Of a stretch of DNA of 64,000 bases, positions 24,052-32,461 are shown piece after piece. The DNA lies in the NCBI GenBank assembly GCA_039942715.1, contig JBDVBY010000001.1, positions 186,001 to 250,000 on the forward strand. Reading direction: 5' to 3'. Position numbers and translations under genes: made by a program. The DNA comes from JABDJX01 sp039942715 (GTDB taxonomy: Bacteria; Pseudomonadota; Alphaproteobacteria; Rhodobacterales; Rhodobacteraceae). The notes under the pieces were generated by a model, which did no database searches, was not told the origin of the DNA, and was given only the letters and a program-made list of their open reading frames with translations. Within the stretch, counting starts at the first letter, position 1. Each line of letters begins with the position of its first letter.

Positions 24052-25664
24052 CGAAGACGCGCTGCGCAATTTACACCCGAAAGTCGAGCGAAGACGGGCT
24101 GGATCAGGATTTCAACTCGCTTGATGCGCAGCGCGAGGCCTGCGAAGCCTACATTGCCAGTCAGCGCCATGAAGGATGGGTGCTGATCAAGGAGCAATAC
24201 AACGATGGCGGCATCTCGGGCGGTCATCTGGATCGACCGGCACTTCAGCGGTTGATGGACGACGTGGAGGCTGGCCGCGTCAACCGGATTGTCGTCTACA
24301 AGATCGACCGGCTGACCCGGTCGCTGACGGACTTTGCCAGGCTGGTGGATCGGCTGGACGGGGCAGGGGCGTCGTTCGTCTCGGTCACCCAGGCGTTCAA
24401 TACGGCGACCAGCATGGGACGTCTGACGTTGAACGTTCTCTTGTCCTTCGCGCAGTTCGAACGTGAGGTGACCGCAGAACGCATCCGGGACAAAATCGCG
24501 GCCTCGAAGAAGAAGGGCTTGTGGATGGGCGGCAATGTCCCGCTTGGGTACGAGTCTGAGAACCGAACGTTGCGTGTTGTTCCGGGTGAGGCAGAGACGG
24601 TCCGGATACTCTTCGATCTTTATGAGCGGCTTGGAACTGTGACTGCGGTGACACGCGAAGCCGCGAAGCTCGGATTGAGATCGAAGCGTCGAACGGGCCG
24701 GGATGGAACGCCACGCGGTGGATCGCTTATGGGTCGGGGGCAAATCCATCACGCCCTGGCGAACCCGGTTTATGCCGGGCGCATCCGGCACAAGCATAAG
24801 TCCTTTGATGGCCAGCATGAGGCGATCATCGATCCGGACCGGTGGGAGGCAGTTCAGGCAAGGCTGATGGATAAGTCAGCCAAGCCGCGAAGCAAGCCCG
24901 CCGCGGCGCATCCGTCTCCGCTGGCTGGTAAACTCTTTGACGAGACGGGAGATCGGCTGACGCCGTCGCATGCATCGAAAGGCGGCAAGCGGTATCGGTA
25001 CTATGTCTCTCGCAGGTTGTTAACAGGAGCGACCGATGACAGCAGTGGCTGGCGTTTGCCAGCGGGCCAACTGGAGCGGAACCTGTCTCGTGCAGTCCAG
25101 CAGCATCTGACTGACTGTATCACGCGGGGTCAGATCGGCACCGGCGATGCGCCTTCGATCAAACGTCTCCGTGCGGCTTCAGATGCTCTTGAAGATCTCA
25201 GTCTGACTTTCATCCACGAGGCGAAGCTTGGAAATGGCATCATCCAAATTGATCTCGACCCCGACACGCTCGCCGAGACATTGAAAGTGACCAAGGAAAG
25301 CATCAGGCCAGAAGCACTCTCGCTGCAATTGCCATACACGCAAAGACGCCGCGGCGTCGAAACCCGTTTGGTCATTGGCGCTGCGCAACCTGCCAGGGAT
25401 GACATCCTGATTGCCAATATCGCGCGGGCGTCAGGCTGGCGCGAAGCCTTGCGAAAGGGCGACAGCCTCTCGACCATCGCGGCCCGGGACAACATTACCG
25501 AACGATATCTCGGTCAGATGTTGGCCTTCGCCTTTCTGTCGCCGAAACTCGTCCGGGCAATCCTCGAAGGGCGTCAGCCATCGGCGCTCACGACAAACTG
25601 GATCCGACGCCGCAACCTGCCGGCATCCTGGGCCGATCAAGACCGCATCGTCGCGCAACTCTGA
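24048..25664 (+). CDS. Large serine recombinase
   Basis: This is a 538-residue site-specific recombinase. The N-terminal resolvase domain starts CAIYTRKSSEDGLDQDFNSL with the catalytic Ser13 and nearby Arg, followed by VYKIDRLTRSLTDFARL and the FAQFEREVTAERIRDKI hinge helix near residue 140. The recombinase domain follows (GGNVPLGYE to LANPVYAGRIRHK). The region near 310, where a zinc ribbon is usual, has no clear Cys cluster. The C-terminus is long and unusual. It overlaps DUF2924 by 4 bp. It likely mobilises the 23.3-25.7 kb cassette or a larger element. Confidence 0.92.
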   Translation: MTKTRCAIYTRKSSEDGLDQDFNSLDAQREACEAYIASQRHEGWVLIKEQYNDGGISGGHLDRPALQRLMDDVEAGRVNRIVVYKIDRLTRSLTDFARLVDRLDGAGASFVSVTQAFNTATSMGRLTLNVLLSFAQFEREVTAERIRDKIAASKKKGLWMGGNVPLGYESENRTLRVVPGEAETVRILFDLYERLGTVTAVTREAAKLGLRSKRRTGRDGTPRGGSLMGRGQIHHALANPVYAGRIRHKHKSFDGQHEAIIDPDRWEAVQARLMDKSAKPRSKPAAAHPSPLAGKLFDETGDRLTPSHASKGGKRYRYYVSRRLLTGATDDSSGWRLPAGQLERNLSRAVQQHLTDCITRGQIGTGDAPSIKRLRAASDALEDLSLTFIHEAKLGNGIIQIDLDPDTLAETLKVTKESIRPEALSLQLPYTQRRRGVETRLVIGAAQPARDDILIANIARASGWREALRKGDSLSTIAARDNITERYLGQMLAFAFLSPKLVRAILEGRQPSALTTNWIRRRNLPASWADQDRIVAQL

Positions 25665-26005
25665 GCATCCCACGTATCGCTAAGTCTACCTTGGAAATGC
25701 CTCACTGAGACTATTGGCAAAAAGGGCCTGAAATTGGTTCACACGGGCAATCTCTGGATGCAACACCACCCGCTAGTCCCCGGAAATACGGGACTAATTT
25801 GCGCTTCAAGAAAACGCACCGCTGAGACGGGACTGTGTGGCGGAGAGACAGGCCGCCTAAGAGCCGTTGCAGTCAATGCACTCCTGTGTACATCGCTTCA
25901 ATTTTCTTGAATGATTCCCAACTTTCGCGTTTTAACGTGTTGCATCATGTTGCGCCCAATTGCATATCTTATGGTGGGTACAATGCAGGGTGAGATTGAT
26001 CAAGC
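25665..26005. other. Intergenic junction between two mobile elements
   Basis: These 341 bp carry no gene. They include the tRNA-Ser-like 3' end at 25838-25852, a CCCCGGAAATACGGG short dyad near 25778, and an AT-rich stretch before the integrase. This is where the P4-type element meets older sequence. Confidence 0.6.
25838..25852 (-). other. Candidate attachment core: tRNA-Ser 3' end fragment
   Basis: Read on the minus strand the 15 bases are CCTGTCTCTCCGCCA: a TCTCTCC acceptor strand, the G discriminator base of serine tRNAs and an encoded CCA. No T-arm follows, so it is not a tRNA gene but matches what integration into a tRNA leaves at one end. It lies 154 bp upstream of a P4-type integrase gene. 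Confidence 0.6.
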
Positions 26006-27319
26006 ATGCCACGCAAAGCACGAGAAATGACTGCGCTTGAAGTCAAAAGACTAGAGCATCCAGGACGCGGAAGGAACGTCAATATAGCTGTAGGCGGTAT
26101 AGATGGCTTGGCGATGCAAATTACGCCAACCGGTGCCAAGTCTTGGATTCTGAGATGCAAGGTTGGCGACAGGCGGCGTCATATTGGCCTTGGTGGATAT
26201 CCTGAAGTTTCCCTGGCTATTGCTCGGGAGTATGCACGCGAGGCTCGAGCATTGGTCAGACAAGGGGTTGACCCAGTTGAGGACCGGCGCGCGAAACGGG
26301 CGCATCTCATATCGCAACAAAGAAGAGGCCTGACATTCCGAATGGCCGTTGATCGTTACCTTGATGCCAAGCTTTCAGAATTTAACAATCCGAAGCACCA
26401 GAAGCAGTGGCGATCTACGCTCGAAACCTACGCTAATCCGGAATTGGGTGCATTGTTGGTCTCTGGTATCGACGTGATGGACATCCAACGTGTGCTGGTA
26501 CCAATCTGGGAAAGCAAAACCGAAACCGCGTCGCGAGTTCGTGGACGTATCGAGTCAGTTTTAGCTTGGGCAACGGTTTCTGGACACAGAGAAGGCGACA
26601 ACCCTGCACGCTGGCGCGGCAATCTGGATGCGATACTGCCTAAGCCGTCGCGCATCGCGAAGGTGGTGCATCATCCCGCACTTTCTTTGGATGAAGTTCA
26701 GGACTGGTATGTTGAACTTTCAGAACGAAATGGAGTAGCGTCGCGCGCTCTGGAGTTCCTTGCGTTGACAGCCGCGCGCTCTGGCGAAGTTAGGGGCGCT
26801 GAATGGGAGGAGTTCAACCTAGGCGACATGGTGTGGACGATACCCGCTGAACGCATGAAGGCAAAGAAAGAGCACCGAGTTGCCCTGACAGAACGTACAG
26901 CACGCATCATTGCAGAACAACCTCGGTTGCAAGGCTCTGCATTTGTGTTTGCGGCACCGCGTGGTGGAATGCTGAGCGATGCATCTATTGGAGCATGCAT
27001 GAAAAGAATTCATCAGGCTTCCTCACAAAAGTATCTAGACCCGCGCTCCGCTCGCCCGGCGGTGCCACATGGATTACGGAGTACATTCCGCGACTGGGCA
27101 GCAGAGCGCACGGATTATCCGCGTGAGATGGTCGAAATCGCTCTTGCTCATTCTGTTGGCAGCGACGTTGAAAGGGCTTATAGGCGCACTGATATGTTGG
27201 AGCGACGTCGATCGATGATGTTCGCTTGGGAAGCCTTTCTGCAAGATCCAAAATGGATACCGAATAATTCGAAAACCAAAGGTGAATCTCATGAACAGAC
27301 CACCTCGTCGCACATATGA
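26006..27319 (+). CDS. P4-type tyrosine integrase
   Basis: This is a 437-residue phage-type integrase. The N-terminal DUF4102 arm-binding domain has GLAMQITPTGAKSWILRC and HIGLGGYPEVSLAIAR. A core-binding helical domain follows, then the catalytic domain with Arg in LTAARSGEVRGAEW near residue 253, HGLRSTFRDWA near 354, LAHS near 382 and the nucleophile Tyr in ERAYRRTDM. Members usually integrate into tRNA or tmRNA genes, which agrees with the tRNA-Ser-like core just upstream. Full length and intact. Confidence 0.93.
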   Translation: MPRKAREMTALEVKRLEHPGRGRNVNIAVGGIDGLAMQITPTGAKSWILRCKVGDRRRHIGLGGYPEVSLAIAREYAREARALVRQGVDPVEDRRAKRAHLISQQRRGLTFRMAVDRYLDAKLSEFNNPKHQKQWRSTLETYANPELGALLVSGIDVMDIQRVLVPIWESKTETASRVRGRIESVLAWATVSGHREGDNPARWRGNLDAILPKPSRIAKVVHHPALSLDEVQDWYVELSERNGVASRALEFLALTAARSGEVRGAEWEEFNLGDMVWTIPAERMKAKKEHRVALTERTARIIAEQPRLQGSAFVFAAPRGGMLSDASIGACMKRIHQASSQKYLDPRSARPAVPHGLRSTFRDWAAERTDYPREMVEIALAHSVGSDVERAYRRTDMLERRRSMMFAWEAFLQDPKWIPNNSKTKGESHEQTTSSHI

Positions 27320-27941
27320 TGATCCAATTGTTGTTCGCACCTCAAAAAAACTGCTTGAGGTATTCCCGAAGATGTCAAGTGGGCATGCGGCTTTGTGTGC
27401 ACTCCAGCTTACTGAAGCTCCAGATTGGTCGGAACACTTACGCCACAAGGGCGCTGAAGACCGCGATTATCTTGCAGAACTTGTTCAGGCACTAGATGCC
27501 GCGCGAGCGAACCTCGCTAGCCTTTCACCCTGGATTGTAACAGGTTTGGAAACGGCGATGCATAAGAGCTATGTGAATTCAAATAAAGACATGGGCGACA
27601 TCGAAGTCACCTTGCCCGTCCAGAAAGATGAAATTGACTTAGTTCTGAAAGAAGTAGCACTCGCCTCAATGGAGGCGGATACTATGCGCCAAAGTTGGCG
27701 CGGCGATCACGGTAAGAATTGGCGAGCAATTGCTTTGATTGATGAGGCAAGAAAAATCTGGGAGATTGGCGAAGGCCGTCCAGCGCCACCAAAGGCCACC
27801 CGGGAAGAACGGAAGTTTGCTCAGTACCTTAAAGACATTTTTGAGTGTGTAGGCGTCTCTGCAGACGTGCGAAATGCATATACAGCTTGGTCTGAAGTCG
27901 CTTACGATCCGAGAAGCCCATTGCAAACTCCAGGAGACTAG
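27291..27941 (+). CDS. Unknown protein of the integrated element
   Basis: This is a 216-residue soluble protein. The ATG at 27291 follows AAAGGTG by about 7 bases and overlaps the integrase end by 29 bp; a GTG three codons earlier is less likely. The sequence is mostly helical and charged, with a C-terminal part KATREERKFAQYLKDIFECV. No signal, membrane segment or motif that I recognise. Translational coupling to the integrase suggests a role in excision or in the element's life cycle, but this is only positional. Confidence 0.7.
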   Translation: MNRPPRRTYDDPIVVRTSKKLLEVFPKMSSGHAALCALQLTEAPDWSEHLRHKGAEDRDYLAELVQALDAARANLASLSPWIVTGLETAMHKSYVNSNKDMGDIEVTLPVQKDEIDLVLKEVALASMEADTMRQSWRGDHGKNWRAIALIDEARKIWEIGEGRPAPPKATREERKFAQYLKDIFECVGVSADVRNAYTAWSEVAYDPRSPLQTPGD

Positions 27942-28033
27942 GAAGATTTGAGCTGAAATCCAGGCAAATCTATGTACTCCAGAAGAAATGAATCCGTGTC
28001 ACGCAGTGCTTATCAAAAGCAAAGCACGCAGAT

Positions 28034-28228
28034 ATGTATCTCTCAGACAAACAAGTTGCCAAGCGTTACTCCGTTTCTCGGACGACACCTTGGAGATGGA
28101 TCAAATCCGACTCCGGATTCCCAAACCCAGTCGAGCTTTCACCAGGTTGTACAAGATGGAAGCTCAGTGAGCTTGAGGACTGGGAGAAGGCCAGACACGG
28201 CAGCAATCGGACCCTGCAAAGCCCATGA
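28034..28228 (+). CDS. AlpA family DNA-binding protein
   Basis: This is a 64-residue MerR-like winged-helix protein. The helix-turn-helix MYLSDKQVAKRYSVSRTTPW is followed by the AlpA-type RWIKSDSGFPNPVEL and the wing RWKLSELEDWEKAR. AlpA proteins act as excisionase or as activators of integrase genes in P4-like elements and PICIs. It overlaps the next gene by 4 bp (ATGA). The ribosome site is weak. Confidence 0.9.
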   Translation: MYLSDKQVAKRYSVSRTTPWRWIKSDSGFPNPVELSPGCTRWKLSELEDWEKARHGSNRTLQSP

Positions 28229-28644
28229 GTGTCGCAGCCGAAACACTTTCCGTGGAACGCGCGCTCACAACTATTGAGTACGTGTTCTTTCTTGATGAAG
28301 ACTGGGCCTGGAACGGCTTGAGTATTGTGCTTAGCGTTCGCCTCTCTGAAAAACATCGGATGGCATTGGCAACATCTGTGCTTGCTTCTCTATCATCTCA
28401 ACAAATGCACCACGTCAGCGATATGTTCCAACCCGCCTCCCATTGCCCGCTTCCACCTTTTCTTAGCGCAACCACGGAGGCCAAATTTTGGGCCGACTCT
28501 GCATTTCAAGAAGAGATTGAGGCCTACCTTGTAGCGTGCTTTCGCAAATTGCCCGATCAAAGAAAAAAGGAGTTTTTGGACTTTGCGACATCAGAGTTTG
28601 AAAACCGGCAACCAATAAAACTCCAGCAGAATTCGGAGGCATAG
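28225..28644 (+). CDS. Unknown protein between AlpA and VapE
   Basis: This is a 139-residue protein without signal or membrane segments, coupled to alpA by an ATGA overlap and 3 bp from the VapE gene. Visible features are an acidic, aromatic start (YVFFLDEDWAWNGL), a Ser-rich middle and a charged C-terminal helix LPDQRKKEFLDFATSEFEN. I do not recognise it. The position suggests a replication or regulatory accessory of the element. Confidence 0.65.
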   Translation: MSVAAETLSVERALTTIEYVFFLDEDWAWNGLSIVLSVRLSEKHRMALATSVLASLSSQQMHHVSDMFQPASHCPLPPFLSATTEAKFWADSAFQEEIEAYLVACFRKLPDQRKKEFLDFATSEFENRQPIKLQQNSEA

Positions 28645-28647
28645 CAC

Positions 28648-29886
28648 ATGCATAGTGAAAACTCGCACGCGCTGTTCAATAACTCCAATTGGCGGCATTC
28701 TGAGATGCCAGTTGTGAGAGACAAAGAAGGGCGCCCAATATTTTGCTTGGCCACAGTTCTCGCGCTTCTGGAGAACCACGAAGATTGGCGATCTGTGCTT
28801 AAATATAATGAGTTCTCCGGAAAATGCGAAATTCACAAGATAATTCCGGGGTCAAAAGTCAGCGAACCATCGCTGCCACGTGAGTTTGAAGATAAAGACG
28901 TCACACATGCTGTCATATGGTTCAATCGCAACGGCTTTCCCAATGCTACCAAAGCCATTGTCACGGATGCGCTCTTCGCCTGGGCTTCCAGTCAAATCAT
29001 CAATCCACCACGGGAATTCCTCCAATCTCTACGTTGGGATGGGATCGAAAGACTACCGTCGTGGCTTCAAACATTTGTTGGCGCAGAGGAGAGCGACTAT
29101 GTGACAGAGGTTGGGCTGCGCTTCTTCGTTTCATTGGTGGCCCGTGTGCTCCGGCCTGGGTGCAAATCTGACGAGTGCATGGTTCTAGAAGGTGGGCAAG
29201 GCGTAGGAAAATCGAGTCTGCTTCGTGCCATCGTTGGCGACGAATACTTTGGAGATGCATTGCCAGACATACGAACAAAAGATGCTTCTATATACATTCG
29301 CGGCCGGTGGGTCGTAGAGTTGTCAGAATTAAGCGTGCTTAGACGCGCTGATTTTGAATCAGTAAAATCTTTCATATCCCGCCAGGAAGAACTCTATCGA
29401 GCTCCTTACGCCAGGAATGCGAAGTCGGAACCCCGCATGAATGTATTTGCAGGAACGACGAACCGATCAGACTATCTTGGCGATCCCACTGGAAGCAGAC
29501 GATTTTTGCCTATCACAGTCAGCCGCATTGATCTCCCCGGCATTTGTCTTGCGAGGGAACAACTCTTTGCCGAGGCAGTGGCTGCATTCAATAGTGGGGA
29601 TCAGTGGTGGGTGAAAAAAGAGCTACTCGAAAATGCCGCCCTCGTCCAATCAGAGCGAGGAGAAGACGATCCTTGGATCGCTAAAGTGATTGAGCATTGT
29701 GAAGGCCTCGAGGCTGTTTCCTGCACTTCAATTCTTACCAAGACGATAAAAATGGACATTACCCAAGCTGGCAACAGAGAGACCAAACGAATTGCAAATA
29801 TACTTATCGCCGAAGGTTGGCAGCGCGACGGCAAATTCACCTTTGGCGTGGACAAAGGCAGGGCACGGTATGTTCGCTTAAAGTGA
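28648..29886 (+). CDS. VapE family replicative ATPase/helicase
   Basis: This 412-residue protein has the virulence-associated E domain. Walker A is GGQGVGKSSLLRAIVG near residue 183, then IYIRGRWVVELSELSVLRRADFESVKSFISR with the Walker B-like acidic residues. The sensor region is NVFAGTTNRSDYLGDPTGSRRFLPI, diagnostic for VapE/phage D5-type SF3-like proteins. It lacks an obvious N-terminal primase, since only about 150 unassigned residues precede the ATPase. GGAGG lies 9 bases before the ATG. Such proteins start replication of satellites and islands. Confidence 0.9.
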   Translation: MHSENSHALFNNSNWRHSEMPVVRDKEGRPIFCLATVLALLENHEDWRSVLKYNEFSGKCEIHKIIPGSKVSEPSLPREFEDKDVTHAVIWFNRNGFPNATKAIVTDALFAWASSQIINPPREFLQSLRWDGIERLPSWLQTFVGAEESDYVTEVGLRFFVSLVARVLRPGCKSDECMVLEGGQGVGKSSLLRAIVGDEYFGDALPDIRTKDASIYIRGRWVVELSELSVLRRADFESVKSFISRQEELYRAPYARNAKSEPRMNVFAGTTNRSDYLGDPTGSRRFLPITVSRIDLPGICLAREQLFAEAVAAFNSGDQWWVKKELLENAALVQSERGEDDPWIAKVIEHCEGLEAVSCTSILTKTIKMDITQAGNRETKRIANILIAEGWQRDGKFTFGVDKGRARYVRLK

Positions 29887-30450
29887 TAGGACCGATGGTA
29901 ACAGTGAAGACCTAGATTTCCACATGCTGGTGGCCAGTGGATTAGGTAGACGACTCTCTAGATATTGATTTGAGAAGTGCTAAGCGTCTGTTACTCGGCA
30001 CTTTCGTAGGGAGACGTGCGCAGGAGCTGCGATTGAGACAAATGTTTGTGGAACTGGTCTCCTAGCTCTACCCATGGGTTTACATCAAGGCAAAAACCAT
30101 CCTTTTGCACTCTCAACCAGAGATGGGAGGGGGGGTATGAAACCCACAAAGCTTGGCTTTCGTTAACCCGCCTCTCTCTCATTCACACATTTTTTTCCTG
30201 CTCGCCAGAAAAATTGGCCTTTATGTCTTCTCCAAATGCCAGGCGCAACAAATTAAATGATTAATATCAGTATGTTGAGATTTTCAAATTCGATTCTTGA
30301 TGCTTTTTTTCCCGAATTAATTTCTTACTTAGACAGAGAGATCAGCGCACTAGGATTTGGCTTAGGTAAGGGTGCGAACAACAGTCCTTGTTACTCCAGC
30401 CAGCAATGCAGAGCTCTCGGTTGCAGGAACATCTCAGCCGCAATCGAATT
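29887..30450. other. Non-coding junction right of the integrated element
   Basis: These 564 bp contain only short frames without family features; one 77-codon frame overlaps the thiolase 3' end. A GGGAGGGGGGG run is at 30125-30135, and T-rich tracts lie near 30188. The right end of the island should be here, but I see no copy of the tRNA-Ser-like core and no terminator hairpin for thiolase. Confidence 0.55.
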
Positions 30451-31635
30451 TCAGGTTTGGAGGTTTTCGACAATCAGCGCAATGCCTTGACCGCCCCCGA
30501 TGCACATCGTTGCGGCACCAAACTTTCCTCCGACACGGTGTAGTTCGAAAATGAGTTTGGTCGCGATTATTGCGCCGCTGGCACCGATTGGATGTCCTAT
30601 CGCTATGGCTCCGCCATTTGGATTTACTCTGCTAGGGTCTATGCCAAGCTCTGCGTTTACGGCGCATGCTTGCGCTGCGAAGGCTTCGTTCGATTCAACC
30701 AAATCCAAGTCTTCAATTTTCAGTCCGGCCCTTTCCAACGCAACGTGCATCGCTGGAACTGGACCAATCCCCATGTATTTTGGGTCGACGCCTGCGTGGC
30801 CGTAAGAAACGACACGCGCCAATGATGTCGCGCCTTTTGCTGCCGCAGCATCATCCGTCATTAAAACGAGGGAGGCTGATCCATCATTGATGCCGGAAGC
30901 ATTCCCAGCGGTGACGGAACCGTCCTTTTTGAAGACCGTCCTGAGCTTCGCCATGTCGCCAACGTGGGCACCTTTGCGGACATGCTCATCAGTCGAAAAG
31001 ACAGTTTCGCCTTTTCGCGATTTGATCGTAATTGGTACAATTTGTTCATCGAAGTAGCCGTTTTCGATGGCGTTGCTTGCTCGTCGGTGGCTCTCAACAG
31101 CGAAGGTGTCCTGATCTTCGCGACTAATGCCGTATTTCTCTGAAACATTTTCAGCGGTAACACCCATGTGCCCGTGCCCAAACGGATCGTGCAATGCGGC
31201 GGTCATCATATCGATCGCTTGCACATCTCCCATCTTTTGGCCCCATCGAGCAGACGGGAGGATGTGGGCAGATCGGCTCATGCTCTCGGTTCCGCCTGCA
31301 AGCACCACGTCGGCATCACCCATGCCTATGGCCTGGATGCCCGAGACGATGGCCTGAAGGCCCGATCCGCAAAGGCGGTTAACGGTCAAGGCTGGTGAGG
31401 CTTCGGGCAAGCCGCTTTCCAAAGCAATAGTGCGCGATACATACATGTCTCGAGGTTCGGTGTGGATCACGTTGCCATAGAAGGCTTGCTGAACATCGGC
31501 GGCCTCTATGGATGCGCGTTCCAAAGCTGCTTTCGCCGTTATGACGCCCATTTCCGTTGGGCTGAACCCCTTCAAGGAGCCGCCAAAATCACCGACGGCT
31601 GTTCGCGCGGCGGAGGCAATTACGATACTCTTCAT
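30451..31635 (-). CDS. Acetyl-CoA C-acyltransferase (thiolase)
   Basis: This is a 394-residue thiolase. The nucleophile Cys89 is in VNRLCGSGLQAI, His in ESNEAFAAQACAV and AIGHPIGASGAI, and the second Cys in MCIGGGQGIALI. It condenses acetyl-CoA units or, more likely here, splits acetoacetyl-CoA or a related 3-ketoacyl-CoA. It is the last gene of the long minus-strand operon, 33 bp after 3-hydroxybutyrate dehydrogenase, which fits 3-hydroxybutyrate to acetoacetate to acetyl-CoA. A CoA transferase is not present in the operon. The length is normal. Confidence 0.93.
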   Translation of the reverse strand: MKSIVIASAARTAVGDFGGSLKGFSPTEMGVITAKAALERASIEAADVQQAFYGNVIHTEPRDMYVSRTIALESGLPEASPALTVNRLCGSGLQAIVSGIQAIGMGDADVVLAGGTESMSRSAHILPSARWGQKMGDVQAIDMMTAALHDPFGHGHMGVTAENVSEKYGISREDQDTFAVESHRRASNAIENGYFDEQIVPITIKSRKGETVFSTDEHVRKGAHVGDMAKLRTVFKKDGSVTAGNASGINDGSASLVLMTDDAAAAKGATSLARVVSYGHAGVDPKYMGIGPVPAMHVALERAGLKIEDLDLVESNEAFAAQACAVNAELGIDPSRVNPNGGAIAIGHPIGASGAIIATKLIFELHRVGGKFGAATMCIGGGQGIALIVENLQT

Positions 31636-31668
31636 TTATGTGTTCCAGTTTGCAAAATTGATCCGAGC

Positions 31669-32448
31669 CTATTGAGCCAGCCATCCACCATCGACGTTAA
31701 TGGTCGAGCCACGAATTTCCGTTGCTGCATCCGAGCAAAGGTAGGCGACGGCTTGTCCAATTTGCTTCGGTGTTACGAAGTTCTTTGATGGCTGTTTTTC
31801 GCCCAACATGCGGGAGATTGCCTCTTCTTCGGACACATCTTCTCGCTCCGCGAAAGCATCGATCTGCTTTTGAACGAGAGGGGTTCTTACCCAGCCCGGA
31901 CAGACGGCATTGCATGTGATTGCGGAGTTGGCTGTCTCAAGCGCAACCACTTTCGTAAGGCCAAGGACACCATGCTTAGCGGCTACATAGGCGGCCTTGT
32001 TGACTGAGGCGACATGACCGTGGACCGACGACACATTCACGATACGGCCTGCGCCTTGCGATCTCATAATTGGCAATGCGGCTTGAATGGTGTGGAAATT
32101 TGACGAAAGATTTATCGCCATAATCCTATCCCAAGCGTCCTTTGGGAAATCTTCGACTGGTGCGGTGTGCTGGATGCCTGCGTTGTTAACTAGAATGTCC
32201 ACCGATCCAAAGTATTCATGGCAGTCGGCAACCATGGCTTCGATGTCAGCAGGAATGCTCATGTCAGCACTCGAGTATTTCACCTCAACTTTGAACTTAT
32301 TGCGGATACTGTCGGCAATCGCGTCAATCTCAGATTGATCGCCGAACCCGTTCAGCAAGATGTTGCTTCCGGATGCCGCTAGCGTCTGAGCTATTGCGAG
32401 GCCAATGCCGCTGGTGGAACCTGTTACGATTGCTGTCTGTTTGGTCAT
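31669..32448 (-). CDS. bdhA: D-3-hydroxybutyrate dehydrogenase
   Basis: This is a 259-residue SDR that interconverts D-3-hydroxybutyrate and acetoacetate with NAD. TGSTSGIGLAIA is near residue 9 and NNAGIQHTAPVEDFP, the family-typical post-NNAG segment, is near 90. SSVHGHVAS with catalytic Tyr/Lys in YVAAKHGV is near 152, and CPGWVRTPLVQKQI and RGSTINVDGGW complete the characteristic pattern. It lies 13 bp after the TRAP permease gene. The whole-length pattern is unusually close to known 3-hydroxybutyrate dehydrogenases, so the assignment is firm. Confidence 0.92.
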   Translation of the reverse strand: MTKQTAIVTGSTSGIGLAIAQTLAASGSNILLNGFGDQSEIDAIADSIRNKFKVEVKYSSADMSIPADIEAMVADCHEYFGSVDILVNNAGIQHTAPVEDFPKDAWDRIMAINLSSNFHTIQAALPIMRSQGAGRIVNVSSVHGHVASVNKAAYVAAKHGVLGLTKVVALETANSAITCNAVCPGWVRTPLVQKQIDAFAEREDVSEEEAISRMLGEKQPSKNFVTPKQIGQAVAYLCSDAATEIRGSTINVDGGWLAQ

Positions 32449-32461
32449 TCTGCTCTATCCG

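Larger units (their letters stand above)
25838..29886 (+). mobile_element. Small P4/PICI-like integrated element
   Basis: The run integrase - unknown - AlpA - unknown - VapE, all on the plus strand and visibly more A/T-rich than the flanks, matches small satellite-type islands. The left end is taken as the tRNA-Ser-like core. The right end is not defined; it lies somewhere between the VapE stop and the thiolase gene at 30451, and I find no second copy of the core. Confidence 0.65.

Noticed and set aside
25838..25910. A complete tRNA-Ser gene
   Set aside because: Only the acceptor 3' strand and CCA are present; there is no T-arm, anticodon arm or 5' acceptor strand on either side.
30257..30490. 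77-codon frame between the VapE and thiolase genes
   Set aside because: It overlaps the thiolase end, has no ribosome site and no family features; the region is best read as the island junction.
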